A DNA stretch of 64,000 bases, taken from assembly GCA_004380135.1 (NCBI GenBank), contig QXCR01000042.1, positions 124,001 to 188,000 of the forward strand. Reading direction: 5' to 3'. The DNA is from Stemphylium vesicarium (taxonomy: Eukaryota; Ascomycota; Dothideomycetes; Pleosporales; Pleosporaceae). Every line of letters begins with the position of its first letter. Positions within the stretch are counted from its first letter, which is position 1. The notes below the pieces were generated by a model. The model worked only from the letters and a program-made list of their open reading frames with translations. It did no database searches and was not told where the DNA came from. This document shows positions 12,201 to 23,020 of this stretch, piece after piece. A program made the translations under genes and the position numbers.

Positions 12201-12736
12201 GTGTTGAGGACGGAATTGCAGAAGCGGGAGGGCGGCGCATTATAGCCCGTGTAGGAGAGAACCCGGTTGTTCCAAAATAGCGTGGTGTAGTGTCGGTGGT
12301 TGTCGTTCAGGTCCACAATCTTGCCGAATGTCTTGTTCGGGTCCTTCCAGTTATCATCATTCAAAGGTGGATAGTCGCCAACTTCGGCCTGGCCGGACAC
12401 GTTGCCATAGACAGTGACGTTCAATCGATATTCGGGGCTAAAGTCGGCCCATACGTATTCGGGTTCAAAACGGAGATACGGCGTTTGCCTGCCATCGGCT
12501 AGATAAATGGGCGTCAGGCAATCCTTGAAGTTTACAAAGACGGCGCTTGCGAGCGGGAGGAAAGATGCGAAGACCAGAAGGAGGAGAAAGGGCGAGGGTG
12601 AGGTGAGGCCTGGCAGCAACGTCTGTTTCCGTCTGGAACGCGGTGGCGTCTGTGTGGGTTGTATGGAGGGTACGGCGAGTTGGCTAGTGTCTGGTTGCCA
12701 TGATGCGCCATCGCGCGGTGTGGTAACGTCTTTCAT
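9209..12736 (-). CDS. TRP-like ion channel family membrane protein (ML-like domain + TRP domain)
   Basis: This is a single-exon gene of 1175 residues from the ATG at 12736. The frame stays open to 12946, but only a GTG occurs there, so I reject that start. A hydrophobic signal or anchor segment (about residues 49-67, ending LASAVF) is followed by a lumenal, N-glycosylation-rich ML-like region that starts VNFKDCLTP. Next come about nine membrane spans, with a stretch rich in aromatic and small residues through roughly residue 680. A long Ser/Pro-rich cytosolic tail with several acidic clusters follows. This order matches the fungal TRP/Flc family (TRP_N plus TRP Pfam domains; S. pombe Pkd2 and trp663, S. 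cerevisiae Flc proteins). These are linked to calcium homeostasis, membrane tension and cell-wall integrity. Localisation could be plasma membrane or ER; sequence does not decide. Confidence 0.85.
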   Translation of the reverse strand: MKDVTTPRDGASWQPDTSQLAVPSIQPTQTPPRSRRKQTLLPGLTSPSPFLLLLVFASFLPLASAVFVNFKDCLTPIYLADGRQTPYLRFEPEYVWADFSPEYRLNVTVYGNVSGQAEVGDYPPLNDDNWKDPNKTFGKIVDLNDNHRHYTTLFWNNRVLSYTGYNAPPSRFCNSVLNTSCPVAPAFAANASEYWTLPAVSVAHDFGSSYAFSTWASTLRIVSGNNDATTLGCISANITPDLGKKLADTLCYFPAAILGLVGLATVFAATCSPWGTSNVFRSTSNYGRDEDLIRLVTPGFGDCLQYIQFIVLAGSLSLNFPGFFQPAISQASWSVLLFNQSFVSGGNGSQSLVDGIYFVNGTYGLTRLGQYVGMTKERDMWASMSIFLLVLIACIVVLTQLGFFVRWLVRWLTNTQDGDLTGKNWAFTAGNIIRIVFNYFLLPIIALSLFQLVVAPRSPASVVVTAVIMLLLVAGVATWIFWFIFTTRPRAHLFDDLPTVLTYGPLYNTYSDDAAPFAFIPVLLTIIRGIAIGAIQPSGIAQIIVLAICEVILILTLHAFRPFQSNTSMNAYHTFFATVRLACVLLSIAFVPSLDVDESPKGWIGYIILLLHAIVLIFGFFLNALQTIIEVAARLTGAGADTRGGLTAVFGKRQLSKRNVHRHARSSLNSNAAMLAHDENKNIHMGSRSRSLSASSAVLLNGPYDRDSQRASVGFDGFSQGDYGNTSPIPGQNAVPFTFLGSGSSQNSRRPTMGVMDAADPYYRPPRPRKHTMDSITPSTSGKAPLGSADIVDAPYSDHLDTEAMKAGEGPSRNSSTPAPAYLRLNRDDSDPNLDRRTNNNTDYSVRESDFYYGLRGPALSSQPTRKLKTGPADPMSPVSSAAGWFKSLNLLGGRKKEKSKGFEVVRSSRMPPQMMAVEEDAESPEVTQEPYRDSPDSPPQARKVSGGSGVASAAALGGERRDSSSSDSESESSEDEEHYQPVQRISPIAPTLGPIDSFGGIELPSRIGSRASRVTQSGPPSRTPTLPRKNSRRKPSTEAANFQDRLSTVMDVPTPGSSKFQSPRQSHHLQPAGPGGLPIRLPFGSSEPSPERSPGHSTASSTYRNDGVSELTAPPTIGVAGERPLSTGFVQHHMTKDSVQTDGYAAGSHLEASAEIVDRSRSGSTQHSGRSHRT

Positions 12737-14930
12737 GACGTCCCCCTCCTCATGTTCACCCGCCAGTCGGTCCCTTGGGGGGTTGGTGGTATCCGATGGT
12801 ATGCGCCGGGAGTTGCGGCGACGTCTCGTGCGCAGTAATCGGGGGGCGAGGGTGGAGGGTGGAGGGCGAAGGAATTTGCAGGTTCGTGAAGGCGGCGGGC
12901 GTGAGATTGGTTGGGAGGAGGGCGCAGCTGAGAGAGGGTAACACACGGCGAGCGAGGATTAGCCTGTTGGGAGTGAAACAGGCGTCAGAGGAAGCTACGG
13001 CGATGAGTTGGCAGGGGCAACAGGCCCGGGGTGATCAGCAACAGCGGCAGTGCATGAGCAAGGGCAAGAGGAATAGTAAAAACGATGATATAGCGAGTGT
13101 ACGAATTGAAAGACGAGTGAGGTTGGAGAGTTGGTAGAGCGACCCAGGCAGTTGGTACTGAGACTCTCCTGAGGCGAATGTTTAGCGGTGGGGTGCAGCG
13201 GAACAAGGTCCCAAGCCAGAGAAGCCGCGCTAACTTCGTATAGGTGCACAACACGCTCCTTCCGTTTTAACTCGAGGCCTGGCCGCTGAGAAGGTGCGGG
13301 AGTGACTGATTTTGCGGACGCGCACCAGCAATGACCATGGGCTGTGTTTGACGCTCCGACAAACAAAGCGACACCCTCGTCTTAGAAGTCGCATGTTATT
13401 ATCAAGTCTCTGCAACGTCATAGTATGTGCCACTAGACAGACGTGTGTAAAGGAGCCCTGGCGGAGACATGCTGAATCGCGATCCAGGCAGCGGGCGACG
13501 ACATGTGATTGGACCCTCGAACATTTATTTAGCAACTGCAGAATACGGAAGTGCCACACCCGCCGCTCTTAGCCAGAGCTTGGCAACATGTCCTTGCACA
13601 TTATCGTGAGATGCCTTTGTTATTACCAGCATCCAGACGACCACATTTACTACCACCAGAAATCGATCAGTAATAGCAAACTACCCCCGGTCGCTTGTTG
13701 AGCTGCATTACTGATGAAGCCGATGATGGCCTTACCTTGGGACGGTGGCGCAGCAGTTCAACTAATTTTAGCGTCTTGGTCGATCCCGCCCGCGGGCGTT
13801 TCAAGGTCTGCGTATCCCGCATTCGCGGGACAACAATGCGACAAACCCGAACACGAAAACTTTGCGCACCATGCCATCCTACACATGCCATTGTGGCACT
13901 AGGTAACGACCTCAATTATTTCTTGACTTCTTTAATACATCTAGAACACCGTCTTCGATGCCTGCACTCAGCTTAGCTGCAGTTCTGCCACCGTTTACTA
14001 AAGGACTAGCAAAATGGGTCAAACTGTCACGTGACTGTGGTTTGGTACATGCTCACGTACATCATTGATGTAGCTAGCACGTATCCCGTGAAGCTTCCGT
14101 AATGCGAGCCTAGTACCTAGGTAGCTTGAGAAACATTTCGCGCCCGTCTGGAACCTGAGCTAGACTGGGGCCGCGTTCGCCATGCCGAGGTCAGCTAGCC
14201 GCAAATGCGCAGTCACGACCCAAGGCGTGCAACTGCGGACAGCTTGTTCTTGTACCTTCAGTTCCGGACTGGCACAACACCGCGTAATTTCGTGCATTTC
14301 GCGCCGTGGCTGCCTAAAAACTGCTCACCCAGTGATAGATATGTTGATTGTACGTCCGGCATCACATGAGATACTTTCGCCATAAGATTCATGCATGCAT
14401 TATGCGATGAGAGTAGTTGGCTGGTGAATAAGCTCAATGAGCTTTCATCCATATATCAAAATACCCTCTCGAAGACACCGGTAGGCTACACCGTAGTGTA
14501 AGCCTTGTGGAAAAGGAAGTTTTATCGCACCACCCTGCGACTTGGCATACCCGCCGCCAAGCTCTCCCACGAGCCTTCACGTCCATCTCAAGCTTCATCC
14601 GGCAGGTCATGATACCGCAGCGTGTGCTGCGCCCTGAACCCCGCCCGTATCAGCGATATCCAGGTCAGAAATGAACAAGTCCAACATTTGCCCAGATACC
14701 GGCTCAATACACGACAAGCCAAGGCCCAGAAAGCTTCCTTGGCATGTAGCTAATCAGGAAGGTGCGCACCTTACAGTCCCGCGGTAGCGATTGCCTACAT
14801 ACGACCTGCTCCTGCATGCTTGATGTTTCCCGAGATCCGGTCTTCTATATAATGAGACTCATGACCCATGCTATCCAGGACTGACTTCTTCACTTCCAAC
14901 GTCTTCGTGTTGCAGCTCTCGTAGGCCAAC
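12737..14930. other. Large divergent intergenic region
   Basis: About 2.2 kb separates the TRP-like gene (minus) from the peptidase gene (plus), so it must contain both promoters. The open frame continuing upstream of 12736 lacks an ATG and is most simply 5' UTR. Other frames (13230-13559, 13667-13976) show no domains. I see no repeat or RNA gene. Confidence 0.5.
14846..14852 (+). promoter_or_regulatory. TATA box of the dipeptidyl peptidase gene
   Basis: TATATAA lies 79 bp before the ATG at 14931, a plausible distance for a fungal TATA element with a short 5' UTR. It is inferred from position and motif only. Confidence 0.5.
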
Positions 14931-17232
14931 ATGGCAATGAAGACGGCAATTCTGGCTGCATGCCTCTTCCTGCAGTCTGCTGAGGCTATCACCGTAGAGT
15001 GTGTACTATTGCTTCACTCCTGGGGAAGATGCTAATATCAGCAGGGGATTGCTTGCTGCACCTCGTCGAAGTACTGGAATGCTCAATCTCGCTGGAGTGA
15101 GTTACTCAACTGTGTTCGATGCTTTGAGACTGACTGAATAGGATCGGGCATTATTCTCGGAGACCAAGTTCAATTGGACAACCGAAAAGGCCAGCACAGC
15201 TTGGTACTTCATTGACACCGAGACTGGCAATATCACCGAGGCCCCGTTTGGAAGCGACGCTTCCGAGGTCGTCTGGTACAGCGACTTCAGCTCACCCAAT
15301 ACGATCCTTTACATCAACACTACGAATGAGGAGATCCCTGGTGGCGTGACACTTTACACTGCCGACGTCGACAAGGAAAACTTTGAGCCTACGCTTGTTG
15401 CCTCCCTGCATGCTCCGCTATCCGGCCTCAAAGCCGTGAGAACTGAGTCTGGAATCAACTTCGTCGGCAACTGCCTTGCTTACGAGAGTAACGGAACCGC
15501 ATACAACCCAGAGCTCGTCAGTGCACCAAAGAGCCTCGGTCAACTGTATGATTCCAACTTTGTCCGCCATTGGGACTACTACATCACAGCCGAGCGCGTC
15601 GCTGTATTCAGCGGTGTCTTGACCGGTGACAATGGTACTTATTCGTATGATGGTAAGCTCACGAACCTGCTTTGGGGAATGAATTACACTGTTACCCGCC
15701 CCGAGAGCCCAGTGCAAGCCTCGTCGAGCGACCCCGGCGACTATGATCTATCTCCTGATGGCAGTATGGTAGCTTTCCGTACCAAGTCTCCAGATCTTCC
15801 CAAGGCGAACTACACTGCTAGCTACATCTATGTCGTTCCCTTTGACGGCTCCGAGGTCGCTGTTCCCATCAATGGTCCCGGCACCACTGCCCCCGAAACT
15901 GCACAGGGTGCATCTGGCGCACCTGTATGGTCACATGACGGCACCAAGCTGGCGTACACTCAACAAGATGGTATCGACTATGAGTCCGACAGGTACAAGC
16001 TGTACGTAGCCGAGATCGATGGAATGAACAGCGAAGTCCGATCAGTTGCGGAGGACTGGGACTCCAGCCCGACGGGTCTTAAGTGGAGCCCAGATGATGT
16101 TGATCTCTGGGTCACATCTGAGCTTCATGCTTCGGTCCGCCTATGGTTGGTACCAGAGGACGCGGCCGCTGACTTCAAGCCAATCAACTTCACTGGCCCA
16201 GACACCTACCTGTCCGATTTTGGCATTCTCTCAGATGGAAGTGCTTTCATCTCCGCAGCAGCCAGCTGGACGAGCCGCATGTTCTACAAGCAATACCCCG
16301 GCCAAGGAAAGGAGATTCTCTTCACTGCCAACGAGGTGGATCCGGAACTCGAGGGCCTGAAGCCAGAGGACGTGTCTGACTTTTGGATCACCAACAAGGA
16401 TGGCGATGAGATCCAAACCTTCATCTTCTACCCCACTGATTTCGACCCGAGCAAGAAGTATCCTCTCGCTTTCCTCGTACACGGCGGCCCACAGTCCACC
16501 ATGGGCGACAACTGGAGTACGCGATGGAACATGAAGACATGGGCGGATCAGGGTTTTGTCGTGACCTCAACGCAATTCACTGGATCGCCGTCTTACAGCC
16601 AGGCGTTCACCGACAAGGTATGCATCCCAACAAATCTCCTAACCCCACTCCTAACCCCAATCTAGATCCAAGCAAACTGGGCCGGCACACCCTACACGGA
16701 TCTCGTCTCCGTCTTCGAGCACCTCCGCGACAACATCACCTACATCGACACCACACGCGCCATCGCCGCGGGCGCCTCATTCGGGTGCTACATGATCAAC
16801 TGGATCCAAGGGCACTCTCTAGGCCGAGAATTCAAAGCGCTCGTCTGCCACGACGGCAAGATCAACCAAGTCGGCTCCTACGCTACCGACGAGCTCTGGT
16901 TCATCCAGCGCGACAACAATGGCACCGTCTGGGCCGACCGCGACAACTACGAGCTCTGGGACCCGCTCATGGCCTTTGGCAACGCCAGCACCCCTGAATT
17001 CGTCATCCACAACGATCTCGACTACCGCGTTGTGCAGGCCGAGGGCTTGCAGACATTTAATATCCTGCAGAGTCTGGGTGTGCCCTCAAGGTTCTTGCAT
17101 TTTCCGGATGAGGGCCATTGGGTTACTAGTCGCCAGAATAGTGTGCTGTGGCATGAGAGTATTTTTAACTGGATCCGGTATTGGGTTGGGTTGGATGAGG
17201 CGTTGTCGATGGATGGAGTGATTACGCAGTAG
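14931..17232 (+). CDS. Secreted dipeptidyl peptidase, S9C prolyl-oligopeptidase family (DPP5-like)
   Basis: I read four exons: 14931-14998, 15045-15096, 15142-16617 and 16666-17232 (720 residues). The length fits fungal DPP5. The N-terminus is a signal peptide of about 19 residues ending SAEA, and the mature start ITVEGLLAAPRR is typical of the family. The middle is a beta-propeller with several N-X-S/T sites. The C-terminal alpha/beta hydrolase domain has the HGGPQS oxyanion region and the nucleophile elbow GASFG (Ser570), then Asp in HNDLDYRV and His in PDEGHWV, so the triad is complete. DPP5 releases X-Ala, His-Ser and similar dipeptides and is secreted to use external protein. The first two introns are only about 45 bp, and the second exon is just 52 bp. 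Confidence 0.9.
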
Positions 17233-18106
17233 AATGTTGAATAGAGGAGAGGATGCATTGTCATTACAGCTACAATCACTAAAACACCTTGGGTCAACTC
17301 TGTTGCTTTGTGAAATTTTGCTGCTGCGGTATTCAAGTCACTAATAAAAGAAGAATGAGAATAGCTTATAAAATAAATCACAATCCTTTCTCCATTCTTC
17401 CATGAGACAACTAACTATATCAATTATCTATCTTCACAAGCTACTGTACAACATCATCACCTCTAACCCCTCCCCCCATCACCTCTCTAAACCCCCTCAA
17501 CACCCTCCCTTCCACCCCTTAACCCCCCTCTCCAACCTCACACCTTCTCCCTCTACCTCTATACCCCCTTCTTTCTGCTCGTCCGCTGTATCGACGTTAA
17601 ATCGGACGTCAATGCTTTGTTAGTGCATTATTCTTGTTCTTCTTTTCAATGGGAAAGGTGGGGCATAGAGAGAAGGAAGAAAAGCTTAAAGAGCGTTTGC
17701 CGAGTATTGTTTTGCAGGGGGATATAAAAATGCATAGTTCACAATAATTCAATAACACAGTTTGCGAGACTTCTTTTTTTTTCGTTCTTCGAAACATGTA
17801 CCAAAACTACTCCTCAAGTAACCTTTTCTTTTCCACAAAGTTGTAATCAAGGAAAGAAATGAGCTGCTATAGGTAAGAAGAATTCCAAGGGGTTTTTCCT
17901 ATAATGGAAAACCATGGTTCCCCTATTACTCTATATTTTTTCGAATTCTAACTTGTAATCTATATAAAAACGCACCTAAACGCCTCCTCCTGCTCTCTCT
18001 CTCTTTCCCTCTCTTTCTCTTTCTTTCTCTCTCTTTCTCTCTCTTTCTCAATCTCTCTCTCTCTTTTTCTCTATCTATATACATACATCTCTCGCCTTCA
18101 CTCCAC
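17233..18106. other. Convergent intergenic region with pyrimidine-rich tracts
   Basis: This is the shared 3' flank of the DPP5-like gene (plus) and the FAD oxidoreductase (minus). It holds C/T-rich stretches at about 17460-17580 and a dense CT microsatellite at about 17990-18070, just past the oxidoreductase stop. No gene is visible. Confidence 0.6.
17990..18075. repeat. Imperfect CT-rich microsatellite
   Basis: The tract is built almost only of CTCTCT and TTTCTC units with few interruptions. It falls in the 3' flank of the minus-strand oxidoreductase, so its transcript would contain a long purine tract. Confidence 0.8.
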
Positions 18107-19838
18107 TTAAGCCCCCCAAGCAAAGTTGGGCCAAACATCCCCCGTACCCCTCTTCTCCAACCGTCCACTCCTCTCATCATAGGCCCACTCCTCACTGCCC
18201 ACACACCTGCGACACCACAACAGACCCTCAGGGTCCACCATCTGCTTAATGGCCCTCAGTCTCGCATAATTAGCCCCATACATGGCGTTCTGGAAGTCCG
18301 GCTCATAGGCATCGCACTCATTGAGATAGCACCCAGAGTCGGGCGACAAACCGCGCATAGCCCGTCCGGTGACGTTGACAGCGTAGTCGTTCAACTCCTC
18401 AACAATGCCCGTGTCCAGTGCCTTGCTCCACGACGACTTGACGATGAGGTGCGTTGTAGTCGGGCGCCAGGCGGGGTTCAAAGCGCTGTTTACGGGGACG
18501 TGGGAGGCGATTAGACTGCCGGCTATGATGTGGCCTTCGACACCGCGGTCTGTGAGGTAGGATTGCGGGCCGATGGTGCGGAACATGCGGGCGCTGGCGT
18601 CGACATCCGCAGTTAGGGCCTCGCGGGTTACGAGACGGGTTGTAGAAATCACGCCGCCGGGGCCGTCGGCTGAGTCGCGGGATTGAGTTGGGAGGACGTC
18701 ATAGGCATCGATCCATGTGGCGTAGTGGGTCAGTTGGTTGCCGGTTACGTTCACGAGCCCGGTTTCCTGGGCGAGCTGCGTGGCTGGTGTCAGGAATGAG
18801 GCTATGGCGCTGTGCATGGTCGCGTTTGACTTATCAAAGGCCATGAAGTAGCCGCCGATGGTGGGGGGCGAGGCATCGCCTGGACCGCCGAGGATGGTGT
18901 AGTAGCCCTGGAATCCGGCGTCGTTGAGAGCAGGCATGCGGGTGTGTAGTGAAGCAACGAGGTTCCACCATTCATCGCCACTTTTGGTCATGTTGGCTGC
19001 TCCTGCGACGGTCCAGAACCACACGCTGGTTTTTGGCTGGGGGTACGCTTTCATGGTGATGGAGGTGATGACCCCGAATGTGCCGCCGCCACCGCCTCTG
19101 CATGCCCAGAAGATGTCTGCGTTTTGGCATTCGTTGGCCGTCAGGATGTCGCCCTTGGGTGTCACAATTTCCAACTCAAGAATGTTGTCTGCGCCCATGC
19201 CGTAGGTGCTCGTCAACCAGCCGTGGCCACCGCCTGTGGCCCAGCCTACGATTCCAACAGTAGAGAAGGTTCCGCCAACCGTGACAGCGTTGTGCTTGGC
19301 AAGGGCGTGGAAAGTCTCTTCGTCTTGCTGGCCGGCGCCTAGAGTGGCTGCCATGTGTGACTTTGAGCTGGGGCATGAACGCGGTGTGTAGTTCTCGTGG
19401 AACTCTGCGCCTTTCATCTCGCCCGTGTGGATGTATAGTGCGGCGCAGGTCGAGCTGCGGCCCACACCTGCGTGTCCAGTGTTGTTGACATTGACCTTGA
19501 GGTTGTACGCGCTGGCGAATTGTAGCGTGGTGCGGACGTCGTGAGCGTCTGTTGCGTTGACGGCCCAAGTCTCACTTCCTGGTCCTCCTTCCGGGCAGAC
19601 GATGGATGGGAGTTTCGTTGGCAGGACACGGCCCGACAATGTGGTGTTCAGGTCTTGCCATGTTGTCTTGGAAGGCCAGCATGGATCGGAAGGGATCTGA
19701 GTACCGGTTAGGGGAAACAGGAAGAGGGTGGTTTGGGTAGTAGTGACTTACGCATTTGGCGGTCGAGTTTGACGCAGCAAGTACAGACGGGGCAAGTGCG
19801 AGCGCGGCCGCGAGGCAGCGACGTCCAGAAAGCACCAT
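18107..19838 (-). CDS. Secreted FAD-linked oxidoreductase with BBE domain
   Basis: I read two exons, 19838-19752 and 19696-18107 (558 residues). Exon 1 codes a signal peptide (about residues 1-22) up to AKC, and exon 2 opens with IPSDPCWPS, the usual mature start of this family. The FAD_binding_4 domain shows NNTGHAGVGRS with His104, the expected covalent 8-alpha-histidyl FAD site. It continues with GGTFSTVGIVGWATGGGHG and CRGGGGGTFGV. The C-terminal BBE domain ends MVDPEGLLWCRRCVG. The second covalent (cysteinyl) FAD site of true berberine bridge enzymes is not seen at WATGGG, so I expect single attachment. Such enzymes oxidise sugars, alcohols or secondary metabolites with oxygen; the substrate is unknown. 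The neighbours do not form an obvious metabolite cluster. Confidence 0.88.
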
Positions 19839-20417
19839 CTCTTTCGTTAATATCCGGGAATGGATGTTCTAGGAAAAAGAACAGAGGGAGATGCAAGTTG
19901 GTTTTGAAGCATAACAGTGACCGATGCCGCACTCTTTATATGTCACCTCCTACCTCATCTCTTTACGTCACACTGCAATTTTCATCTTTGGACTAACAAG
20001 GCCGATCCATGATTTCCATTGTACACTCATGATTCGGTACGGTAATGTTTGCGAGCCAAACTGAACTTTGCCGTTGTACGAACAGGCGTATTCTCTTTCT
20101 TCTCGTATCCGGCTAGCGTATTCTTGGGTACTCACTATTTTAGCTCCTAAGCATACCATCTAGCCATGACCCAGCGCTACTTCAGAGTTTGGATCGCTTT
20201 GTGTAGCGTGTGCGGGCTTCGAAATATCGGTGTGGGCGGCCGAGTGTAAACACGCGTGTCAACGCTCATGAGCGGAACTCCCTAGTGGAGAACCAGTGCC
20301 TTTGTACGAAAGGAAGGATAGAAGTTTACATCATGTCCCCTTGACACCGAGATTATGACTACCCTCGAAACATTCTTCATTCTTCTTGTAATCTTATACA
20401 ACGGCGCGAATGACATC
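19839..20417. other. Intergenic, promoter of FAD oxidoreductase and 3' end of LicD gene
   Basis: No gene or RNA is visible. The part adjacent to 19838 holds a TATA element. The far end is the 3' flank of the LicD-family gene, also on the minus strand. Confidence 0.5.
19935..19940 (-). promoter_or_regulatory. TATA box of the FAD oxidoreductase gene
   Basis: On the minus strand this reads TATAAA, about 97 bp before the ATG at 19838. It is inferred from motif and distance. Confidence 0.5.
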
Positions 20418-21596
20418 CTAATCCCCCCATCTATCCTCCGTCTCAGCCGGCCCCTCATCACCCATAAAGCTCGATCCAGCGTTCCTCACACTCCCCTGGC
20501 CCCTCCATCCATGCCCAATCCTCCCCGTCCCGCTCAACCTGCCCACATCCTTCCCATTCTTTTCCTTGAAGTACGCCTTCTGCGCATTGTTCGGCCTGGC
20601 CTTGTTCCACAGCCTCGTCTTTGGGTCAAACAGGTACCCATTGTACCAGGACTCTGTGAGGGCATCGGAGCCATATTCTTCTAGGAGAAGCTCTTCGTAT
20701 GCGTATGGCAGTTTTACGGGCACGTTTTCGAATGTCGAGCTGCGGAGGGGGTATATCTGCGTGGAGAGGTAGGCGTGCGTGTCTTTGACGTACATTTGGA
20801 TTTCGTCGTCTTCGGAATCGGCCTCATGGGCTGAGGGGTGGAGGCTGGTGTATGGTGAGGCATAGGGCTCAGGGGTTACGGGTGCGACGTGGAGGGTGGT
20901 GATGTCGATGTAGAGACCGTTGGAGACGTCGATCCAGCGGGCGTCGATGAGGTTGTACTTGTCCGTTGTAGATTGGTTGGTGTAGTTTGGGTTGACCTCC
21001 ATGAGATACTTCTTGCCGTTCTTCCTGACCTCTTGTTCCCATTCTTGTCTTTTAACTTGTGTTTCCTCGTCTTCCTCGTCCTCGTTGCTACGCTCGCTCG
21101 CCCAGTGGTTGCTGTCAATGGAGTGTTGGTCTTCGAGACCAAGGTCTTTGGCTTCGAAATGGTGGACAGTCATGTTCCACCATTCTCCCAACTCTCGCAT
21201 CCCATCTTCATCCATGAGAAAATCCAAGTCTTTATCCCACGGCATCAACCCTCCACCCCACCACCATCCTAGTAAGCACCCATGCATGATCCATGTTTGT
21301 ACCCCGATGCTCTCCATGGTATCCGTGTATGCCTTTAGCATCAGCCTGAGGTTCCAGATGCGTTCTTGGAACGGGACCTCGGCTGAGGCAAAGCGACCAT
21401 CGTAATGCGAGTTGAATGTTGATTCATAGAAATATTTGGTTGGCGCATGGGCATAGGTGTGGCCGTTGGAGAAGGAGTTCACCAGTGGCGAGAGGCCGCG
21501 GAGGGAGCGGAACGGTGTGCTCCGACGGGAGAGAGGTACGGCGGTTGTGTGAAGGATATGTGTGAGGAGGGCTAGAATCTCGAAAGGGAGTCTCAT
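20418..21596 (-). CDS. LicD-family protein (Mnn4-like phosphotransferase)
   Basis: This is a single-exon gene of 392 residues with an ATG start at 21596. The N-terminus is hydrophobic (about residues 5-20) and could be a signal peptide or anchor. The LicD domain signature is clear: WIMHGCLLGWWWGGGLMPWD near 102-121, followed by DKDLDFLMD at 121-129, the acidic metal-binding core of this nucleotidyltransferase-like fold. A further conserved block is RWIDVSNGLYIDIT. The middle carries an acidic insert (NEDEEDEE). Fungal LicD proteins include Mnn4, needed for mannosylphosphate addition to glycans, and relatives with unknown acceptors. A secretory-pathway role in glycan phosphorylation is likely, but the exact acceptor is inference. 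Confidence 0.85.
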   Translation of the reverse strand: MRLPFEILALLTHILHTTAVPLSRRSTPFRSLRGLSPLVNSFSNGHTYAHAPTKYFYESTFNSHYDGRFASAEVPFQERIWNLRLMLKAYTDTMESIGVQTWIMHGCLLGWWWGGGLMPWDKDLDFLMDEDGMRELGEWWNMTVHHFEAKDLGLEDQHSIDSNHWASERSNEDEEDEETQVKRQEWEQEVRKNGKKYLMEVNPNYTNQSTTDKYNLIDARWIDVSNGLYIDITTLHVAPVTPEPYASPYTSLHPSAHEADSEDDEIQMYVKDTHAYLSTQIYPLRSSTFENVPVKLPYAYEELLLEEYGSDALTESWYNGYLFDPKTRLWNKARPNNAQKAYFKEKNGKDVGRLSGTGRIGHGWRGQGSVRNAGSSFMGDEGPAETEDRWGD

Positions 21597-23020
21597 CGTG
21601 ACTGCGGATTTGTGTATATGAGGCGCATCGTCCTATGGTTGAATAACGATGTGGAGTTGTTGTGAATGTCAATGGCGCGGCAGTGAAAAAAAGACAGGAC
21701 AAAGCATAACAGATCAAGGAAGCGCTTGCATATGACAAAAATACAAGTAGGAGAAAGAAAAGTAAGTCAAGGAGGTCTTATCGCGTGCGCCCATGGCGGG
21801 CATGGAGCTTTCTTCATGCATGGCGCTGCGGATCAACGACGCGCCTAGACTAGCCCATGCCTGTAGCCAAGCGGCTAGCGGACCCGGATCCTACGGCGAA
21901 GGAATAGGGTAATGCTTGTTCCGTACGGAAGAATGCTGTTAACAATAATGTGTGGATGTAGCCGCATGTCGAATAATAATTCTCAAGGGGTTGTCAAGTG
22001 TGGATCGGACGCGCAAACTGAAGTCTGGTACGCGGGCGCTCCGGCCTCGGCACATGTCAAGTCGCATCGTGCTTTCCGCCCCTGCAAAAACCGGACACCA
22101 CGCTCGCACGGATGGGACGGCCAACGGGAGAAGATCACAACATTAGCAGGCAACTGATCGTGATGAATTGTGGAGTACCGGCTTCTTGCTATTTATCCGC
22201 TACACTACACGATGATGGACTGGTGCGTGCCGGCGCTATCAGATAGCAAGTTGCGCTTCGAACCGCGTGATGACACGGGACTAAACCATGGGGCTTCAAA
22301 GTACGGTCATCATGACGATACGAAGGTGAATCGACGATAGTACAAGATCCCATCGCGGATTAGATGGAAATCATGAAAACACATGCAATTGGGATCTCGA
22401 ACATTGTGTTATGTGATTACTTGTATTGCCATTTCATAATTGTACAACCACACTTCAGAGACCAGCCTTGGGTTGGTTTTTGCCGTAGGAAATAAAAGCC
22501 CCCGAGGTACAAGTTTCCCATCATCTACACATATCAACGTACTGAGCGCCTAAAATAGAAAACTTCCAATTCACAATGTTTGAAATGGAGAGGCTGCGGG
22601 GCTCTCTTATTCTTCCTCTGTACTGCCAACTCGAACAATCAAAAAAGGGCCCCATCGGCCCAACCCAAGACGCTGATCGAAAAGAGCGGACGCCGGTGTC
22701 ATCGGCTAATTACACTTCCCGCGACTTTTAGGTGTAAAAGTAAGAGGTATACGCTGAGAAGATAGGACAATCCGGCGCTTGAATGTGCGGACCCGGAGAG
22801 ACGAAGGAGAGGCGCATGTTCCGTGAGAAAACGCCGATAAACGCCGCCCGATGGTGAAGACGCCCGAATGGTAGGCGTTGAAGATGTGGAAATCCGAAGT
22901 GAGGCGAAAAAAAAAAAGAATCTATAAACAGATGCGTTTGCGAAACCGGAAAATGAGGCGACAAAGAACAAGACCCAACGAGCCTGCGATTAAAGGGGTA
23001 TATTTGCGCAGCAAGCGAAG
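21597..23020. other. Intergenic region
   Basis: The stretch lies between two minus-strand genes. It should contain the LicD promoter and the 3' flank of the DUF3405 gene. Frames of 60-140 codons (21424-21738, 22728-23153) show no domains. I see no RNA gene. Confidence 0.5.

Noticed and set aside
12737..12946. N-terminal extension of the TRP-like protein
   Set aside because: The open frame starts with GTG, not ATG. The extra 70 residues are Pro/Arg-rich and low in complexity, while the ATG at 12736 precedes the signal segment.
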